Both the position numbers and the translations under genes were made by a program. DNA of 64,000 nt, from contig JAGTWJ010000001.1 in assembly GCA_020064725.1 (NCBI GenBank), forward strand, positions 4,960,001 through 5,024,000, read 5' to 3'. Origin of the DNA: Drechslerella dactyloides (Eukaryota; Ascomycota; Orbiliomycetes; Orbiliales; Orbiliaceae). This document shows positions 58,192 through 64,000 of this stretch, piece by piece. Below the pieces are notes generated by a model. It did not search any database, was not told the DNA's origin, and was given only the letters and a program-made list of their open reading frames with translations. The number at the start of each line of letters is the position of its first letter. Position 1 is the stretch's first letter.

Positions 58192-59283
58192 CTATAAGAG
58201 AACGCAGCATCCGCTGTTCCCCTTCGTCTCAAAGTTGGTGAGCATTGCCGCCCGCGTGGCGGCCTCGAAGACGTCGTCAACGCCTTCGCCATTCTTGGCG
58301 CTGCACTCCATGTACTTTCGTGCTCCGCATTGCTTCGCGACGTTCTCGGCATAGCTGGGCTGGACGAATTTCAGGCTCTTCTTGCGCATCTCCTCCTTGG
58401 CGACCGGGTCGTCTCGGAGGTCTTTCTTGAGGCCGACAACGATGATGGGGACGCCGGCGCAGCGTTCGTGGGCTTCTTCTATCCACTGAAGTTTCGGATG
58501 CGTTAGCGATGTATTGATGCGGGTGTCGATGTTGCAGACTATTAGGTGTCTGGTGGATCTACCTTTTCTTTCACGTTTTCGAGAGACTCCGGTTCGTTGA
58601 CGGCGTATCCGATCAGGATGACATGGGCCTTAGCGTATGCAAGCGGCCGTAGTCGCTGTTTATATCGTTGTATCAGTGCATAGTTCCGATGTACAGCAGT
58701 GGAGTAGTGTCGATGGGGAGTACCTCGTAGTCTTCCTGGCCGGCAGTATCCCATAACGCCAACTGTACCGACTTGCCGTCGACCTACGGCTCCTGTTAGC
58801 TGGGACGAGACTGAAGACATTCTAGAGGGAAGCGTACTCGGCAGTCCGTTACATAGTTTTCGAATACTGTCGGAATCTAAAGAAATTGTGAAGTGTTAGA
58901 CTGATTACGGATATATGCGGTATGGTGGCATGTGTGCCTTACGTATTGCTATGGTGAAGAACCCAAGTTAGCCAAATGTACTGCAATAAGGGATGTAAAT
59001 ATCAGAACAGATCCCAATGTGCCTACCTCAGGAAAGTATCCCAGCGTAAAGACGCTCAGTAAACTGGTCTTGCCGCAAGCACCATCGCCAATGATGACGA
59101 GCTTCCTAGAGTCCCCCAACAGTCACCCGTCAGCACATGCTGCAATATACCAGCACAAATTCAAGATTCACCCGACACTTGCGCCATCTCGAAACAACCA
59201 GCAGCACTTTGCTCAACTCGATCGTTAGGAGGTTTCGAAATCGCTTACCGCCTCATAACGTTCGGACCGGGGTTGTAGGCCAT
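58192..59283 (-). CDS. RHO2: RHO2-type small GTPase, seven exons with a 6-nt micro-exon
   Basis: Exons 59283-59249, 59105-59027, 58948-58943, 58876-58838, 58783-58724, 58655-58563 and 58485-58192 join in phase to 201 residues. The start MAYNPGPNVMRRKLVIIG is the usual fungal Rho2 one. Motifs are P-loop GDGACGKT (18-25), effector loop IPTVFENYVTDC, WDTAGQEDYERLRPLAYAKAH, GLKKDL in the TKxD position and ECSAKNGEG, ending in the CAAX box CVLL (geranylgeranylation, then plasma membrane). Rho2 controls alpha-glucan synthesis and cell integrity through Pkc in yeasts. The third exon, CAATAC, codes only Gln-Tyr and completes FPEQYIPTVFENY between good splice sites (CCATAG and GTAAGG). The tail carries no long polybasic stretch. 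Confidence 0.93.
58943..58948 (-). other. 6-nt micro-exon of RHO2
   Basis: Two codons (Gln-Tyr) flanked by introns 59026-58949 and 58942-58877. Skipping keeps frame but deletes two residues at the edge of the effector loop. Confidence 0.75.
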
Positions 59284-62200
59284 TTTGAAGGGATCGGTTA
59301 GGCTGATATGCCGGTGCTGGCGAATGTATTTCGGAGAGAGCAGTCAGGAATCCTAGAGCCCTGAGTCCGAGAGCGATTTACAGCACTGGATGTGATGTCG
59401 ACAAGGGCTGAGGGGTGTAGAGCTGAACGGGGCAGCGGCGGTGTTGTGTTGGCGCTGGCTGTCAGCTGCGATTTGGGAAAGCTGAAGCCGCGGCGACTGT
59501 TCCCTTCGGAGGCGAAATCGACCGATTCGCAGGCTGGCAGCGGTGCGATCTACAGGTACGGCGCCTGCCGTCACAGACGACGCGAGAAATGAGAATTCGA
59601 AAGGAGACGCCGGCGGCGCGTGTTCGCTGGCTACGGAGGAGACGTATACGGGGAGTCGGATCCGGACGGCGGCGGTTGGTGTTCGAGGCGCCGAGGGGAG
59701 GTGATGTTGAGTTTGGGATGACGAAAGGTGTGGGTTCCTGGGCGGGTCCCACCAACGGACTCGACTACGATGCGACCTCTCGGGAGTTTCTTCGGGTCGG
59801 CGTCGACGCAGCGTCTGTTGGATTCGTCTTCGTCGTCGGACGGTGCCTTGGCTCGAGAACGGACGTCCGGAGAGGCGGCGAGGGAGCGTGATCGATCAGG
59901 GCGGTGAAATCGAACGGCGTACGAGTACTACGGTACAGGAGGGCCGAGGAGCTGAGGAGTCCGGCGGAGGCGGGAGGAATGGCTGCAACGATAAGAATTT
60001 AAAGCCAGGCCTTACGAGCGCCCCTTCCTTCCTTCCTTCGGTGCACCGTCGTGGGATCGATGGACGGGACCCGCTCAGATGTTATAAGAAGACGCCTGCT
60101 AAGCCCGAACCAGAGGCCACGGGCAGAAAGGAACCGAGCCGGCGAGGGATGAATGCGAATGGAGGTTCTGCAAGAAGCATGCACGGAGCATGCACTCCAT
60201 CCCTCCGGCGTCTCTCTCCATACGGGACAGGCAGGTCGGCGCACACGACGCACACGACTCCATCGCAACCTTGCCAGGCCCCGTCCGTGAGGCTGCGCTT
60301 TGGATCTCGACGGCTCTCAAATCTCGCTACCGCCGCGACTTCATACGCTCACGACCCTCGCCGCCAGCGAGAATCGTATGAGGAGCCGAGTCAGCGCAAC
60401 CGGGGCGTCGCTGGTGAGCCCGAGCACTCGAATAGTATTCACGCCCCGGCGGACCAACTAACCTTCTTCCTTTGCTCGAAGCGAAGTTGCAGGCCCCCCC
60501 TCGAGCCAGTCGGTCAGACCGCTCAGCTGCCGGGCGTGGAACCAAAAACAGAGGTCTGATATGTGAAGCATACCAAGCTGCTGGAATGAGGATCAGGTGC
60601 TGCCCGACGCCGAGCTCGATGCAACCGCCTGTGCGAAAGCAGTGTGCTGAAGCCGAGTGAAGTGCCTGGATGCAAGCAGACGGTGCATTGCATGATCATG
60701 CATCCGTTCGTCTGCCCGTGCGGTGTGATCCTGTGGCTGAGCTTCGGACTTCTCTTGAGGGCAACGAGCCATCGCGAGGTTGGATCGCAGTACTGTCCGT
60801 CGTCGACGATGCAACGGGGATTGGTTGCGGACGTACTGTCCGTCGACGGCCAAAGCGCACCCGTGCCGCTCGTATCGGTCGTATAAAAACACCAATCCTT
60901 GATTACGAGCTGCTGTACGTGAGGGTGTCCGCGGATAATTCGGTCGTGGGCACGATTAGGGCTACATCTATAATAATTCTCTGGATACCCGGGTCAAAGC
61001 TAGTGGACCTATAGACGCGGTGGGAAATATCGCCGTTCCCGTCCCAGCATGCCTACGTGCCGGACACGAGGGCAGGCCGGCCAGCCCATCCGTCTTCTCA
61101 CGGAGTCCCCTTCGCCACAGTTTCGAATTCTTCAGGCACCAGCGTGGGTTCCCCTTCGCTTAATTCGCGTGGGAGCGCATCGATCTAGACCACGTTAATA
61201 AAAAAAAGTCAATTGAATCGAACCCCTCGATAGTCTAGTCTAAATGCTACCCGGCGACGACGGGACTGGCGATGCACGCCCAGGAATCTGCATCTTATTT
61301 TAACATCTGGCTTTGCGCCTGATGTCACTCTTGCCTTGCCGGCATGCATGCATGCCGTGTAGTTATTGCAGCAATGGCACCGTCGACCTGATGTGACAGT
61401 CCAACGGCGTTCAAGTTGAATCGCCATCCCTTCCGTTTCTGTAGGTTCCCATCTTTAAATTTTGAAAAAGGAAGGCCGAGCTGTCGACTGCAACTTCCAA
61501 CATGGAACCAGGTCCGCTGTGAACCGCCGCAGTTTATTATTAGAAGTCGATTGAACTCGCTGTCTCGAGCGAGATTAAATTTTTGTTCACAGTGAACCCT
61601 CACCTGTCTGGCAAATGGACCAGGTGTGAGTATATCAACAATCCGACATGATATCATACTGCAGCGGAAATGTCTGGGGAAGGCTAGAGTGATGGAAGCT
61701 TGGCTTCTCTCCAATGCACGTGGGGGTAGATCCCACAACCACACGGGTCAACGATTCAGAGGCTTCCTATCGCTATAGCGCTACTCTACAGGATACAGCC
61801 CTGCAAGACATGTCCCTGTCCATGGTGCTACAATCCAGCTATCGCTCTTGAGACCCCAACAGCAGGCGCCCAGGAGATATCTAGATCTGATAACTCGTCG
61901 AGCCAACGAGAAGCGCTAGCGAAGTCGTACCTCGTAGATATCTGAAGAGCAATAACAAACTCATCAAAACTTCTCTGTCCCAGACCGTGACAGCTAGCTT
62001 CCTATCAAGGCTGCGGATATCCGCTCGTGAATGCCAACTGTATCAGAAATGATACCCCTGGCTGGCGTCTTGATACTACACTCTTACCTTCACTCAGGAT
62101 CCTTTCAACTGCTGGTTCGTTTCTCTATATTGTAGCCATGCGTCTACCGTCAAGATCAAAATACACTGCTGCAGCCGCGTCAGCAGTCCGCTCGCCAGAA

Positions 62201-63568
62201 TCTTGATTGTTTGCACACTGTTCGATCGATCGATCGAGATGCTACTCTTTGGATCTTATATTCGAGGTAAGATGCACCATCACTTTCAAGCAGGTGCCAA
62301 ACGGTTCGAACATGGGCTAATCACTGGGGTCTTTGCTTGTGCGCCTGTGGAGGTTCGCGGACGGACCTGCATATCACACGACATATGCAGAGTCACCGGA
62401 AAGATCATTCGTTCTCGCGATCGATATGCGCTGGCGGGATGAAACGCCCTTCAAGCGCCCCCCAATGCCCTCGTGTCCCGGAACGTGGCAGCGGGCGAAC
62501 AGCTGCACGACGGCGAAGTCCAACGGCTGCCAATTCGTCCATTGAGCCCGCCACAATCCAGCCTGAGGCTCACGTCCCGCCTGAACAAGAAGCAGTCAAG
62601 CATCCGGCTGAGCTCAGGTTGTCAAACAGAGGATCCATGTGCCGTGACTGAGCGTCCGCTCTCTGACTCAGGTACCAATCCGGTCTCCGCTCGCAGGCCG
62701 GACGAGCCTGGCCGACACGGGCGTGTGTCATTCGGCGGCCATCCGCGGCTCCGGCTGGCGATGCTGTCGAAACTGTTGACTGTCGTCTGACTGGCTGGCC
62801 CGGAAGCTGGCCCGTCGGGCGGGCTGAGCTGAAGGTTGGTGTTTGTCATCAAAGTTGAGGCGACGGGCTGGCTGGGCAGGGCAGGCAATAAAATCGCCAG
62901 TTAAGGCAATATTCGATCGTTACGGCATAAAGTCCACTAAAAGTGCTTAATTTGCTTGCTGGCGGTGCTCACCGAAGCGTCAAACTAAACCCCCATACTC
63001 GGAGCCACCGCTGCCAGCAACATCATCCTCCAACCCTTGGCCGCCATCGCGACTCTCCAGTCCCGCTGCCGACCCCATCGACACTCGACCCGCTCCCGCT
63101 CCGAATCCTTCTGACGCTGCCGTGCTCCCTCGTGTCCTATCCTTCTGCCACGTTCTTCCGAAATTGCCTCGCCACGCACTCCGTCCGACCCCCTCGACCA
63201 GCTCGACCGGTCTCACCTACCACCCCGCCTTGCTTGCCGCCGGCTTGCATCCCATCGACCGAGCGTCCTCAGTCGCGATACCCACTCGGCTCCCGACCCT
63301 TCCCCTCGGAAGATCACGCCGCCTGGGGCCAGATTTTCTATCGGCATCTCGGTCCGTCCGCCAAGTCGCAGCTGCCCAACCTGGAGCATCCTAGAGGTGG
63401 ATACCGCCAGCTGAACCGCTCGATCATTATGCAGGAGGTCTAATCTGTTCGGCGTATCATAGGGCGTATTCCTCCGATCTGAATTGCGTAGCTTTAGCTA
63501 TAGTCTCCTCGAGGCTAGCAACTGGCGAGATGCCGGGTGGGCATATCTTTAATAAAGATGGCACGAGG
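59284..63568. other. 4.3-kb gene-poor region
   Basis: The first kilobase is GC-rich and probably the RHO2 promoter and leader. No family is recognised in the overlapping frames. From about 62950 to 63440 the plus strand is strongly C/T-rich, as in long fungal 5' leaders, with a 166-codon Pro-rich frame that I do not consider protein coding. No tRNA, transposon or repeats beyond short GATC and GCAT runs (62220, 61343). Confidence 0.5.
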
Positions 63569-64000
63569 ATGATTAAAGTCCGAAGCACACCGCAAACCCC
63601 CTCACTCGGTACGACAGTTCCAGAAGCGCCCTGAGCATTCCCCCTCAATCTATCGCAGCCCGGTCGAGGACCCATTGCGTTCGTCCGTTTCGCTAACGTT
63701 CGGCTTATCGTGATATACAGAGACACCGACGGCGCACGACACAAACTCGAACGGCGTCCAAAGCGAAGCTGTAACCAGCACCGGTTCTGCCAGCGGATCG
63801 AAGAAAAAGAAGAAAAAGAACCGCGGTAAGGGCGCGGCTACCACTCCCGACTCTCACCTCGATCCCTCGATCCACAACCCGCACTCCCACGACCATGATC
63901 ACCACTTCGAACCGTCTGTGCAAGGTCCGTCCAACAAGACTTCCCACCCCCAAGCAGGACCTAATACGTCCCGGCAGCATCTGCAGGAGTATTATGATGC
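63569..64000 (+). CDS. Start of an unidentified gene, cut by the window end
   Basis: A coding frame enters at 63721 after a good branch site and acceptor (GCTAACG ... GATATACAG) and stays open to the last base. It encodes a polar segment with a lysine run (SGSKKKKKKNRGKGAA) and a His/Asp cluster (HNPHSHDHDHHFE). A possible first exon at 63569-63608 (MIKVRSTPQTPSL) joins in phase through a GTACGA donor. Lysine-run N-termini occur in several nuclear or ribosome-associated proteins, so no family can be named. The C-terminal part lies outside the window. Confidence 0.45.

Noticed and set aside
59843..60559. 238-codon plus-strand ORF upstream of RHO2
   Set aside because: Arg/Pro/Gly-rich, typical of a chance frame in GC-rich DNA; no domain, and antisense frames are equally open.
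61205..61300. Possible tRNA on the minus strand: a GGTTCGATTC B-box-like motif followed by a T run
   Set aside because: The T-arm does not pair (61-65 against 49-53), and no A box or cloverleaf can be drawn.
62943..63443. 166-codon Pro-rich ORF before the last gene
   Set aside because: Pyrimidine-rich leader-like sequence with no domain; its first 'start' is not an ATG in good context.

Overview
The window is nuclear DNA of a filamentous ascomycete (Pezizomycotina; the class cannot be settled from sequence alone). Genes are split by short GT-AG introns, mostly 50-130 nt, with CTAAC/CTAAT-like branch sites. The proteins are fungal types: a mitochondrial TyrRS of the CYT-18 kind, an AsaB-like oxidoreductase, RTC5, a SidJ/DUF1749 hydrolase and RHO2. 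I see no tRNA, rRNA, transposon, CRISPR array or telomere repeat. I rebuilt 21 gene models by hand. Most are multi-exon, and every spliced model was checked for reading-frame phase across all junctions.

Left part (0-25 kb): an AsaB-like oxidoreductase (1228-2106, +), a GATA-finger nuclear protein (2947-5629, -), a weak single-exon ORF (6277-6888, +), RIF1 (7882-13485, +), a rhodanese/mercaptopyruvate sulfurtransferase (14162-15127, +), kinesin-5 (15651-19266, -), mitochondrial TyrRS (19861-22192, +, divergent from kinesin-5) and a USP-type deubiquitinase (22695-25217, -). A gene-poor stretch of about 4.9 kb follows.

Middle (30-43 kb): an ER-type FKBP ending in RDEL (30142-31063, +), a mitochondrial membrane protein (31338-32311, -), NBS1 (32742-35642, +), a small mitochondrial-like protein (35974-36542, -), RTC5 (36923-39078, +), a 72-residue four-exon protein (39454-40083, -) and kynurenine 3-monooxygenase (40814-42900, -). 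This block alternates divergent and convergent pairs with short shared promoters.

Right part (46-64 kb): a transferrin-receptor/Tre1-like protein (46101-49228, +), trimethyllysine dioxygenase (49921-51549, +), NDC80 (52100-54397, +), a DUF1749 hydrolase (55227-56754, +), RHO2 (58192-59283, -), a gene-poor stretch of about 4.3 kb, and a gene cut by the window end (63569-64000, +).

The content is mostly conserved housekeeping genes: DNA repair and replication timing, mitosis, carnitine and NAD synthesis, mitochondrial translation and signalling. It is not a biosynthetic or defence island, and I found no clear new multi-gene system. The most interesting points are a transferrin-receptor-like protein that keeps a PPxY motif but has lost most metal ligands; a KMO whose first exon encodes a myristoylation-like, polybasic leader; a short gene hidden in four tiny exons; a 6-nt micro-exon in RHO2; a likely GC-AG intron in NBS1; a 521-nt intron just before the zinc finger of the GATA protein; and an excess of the palindrome TGCATGCA.
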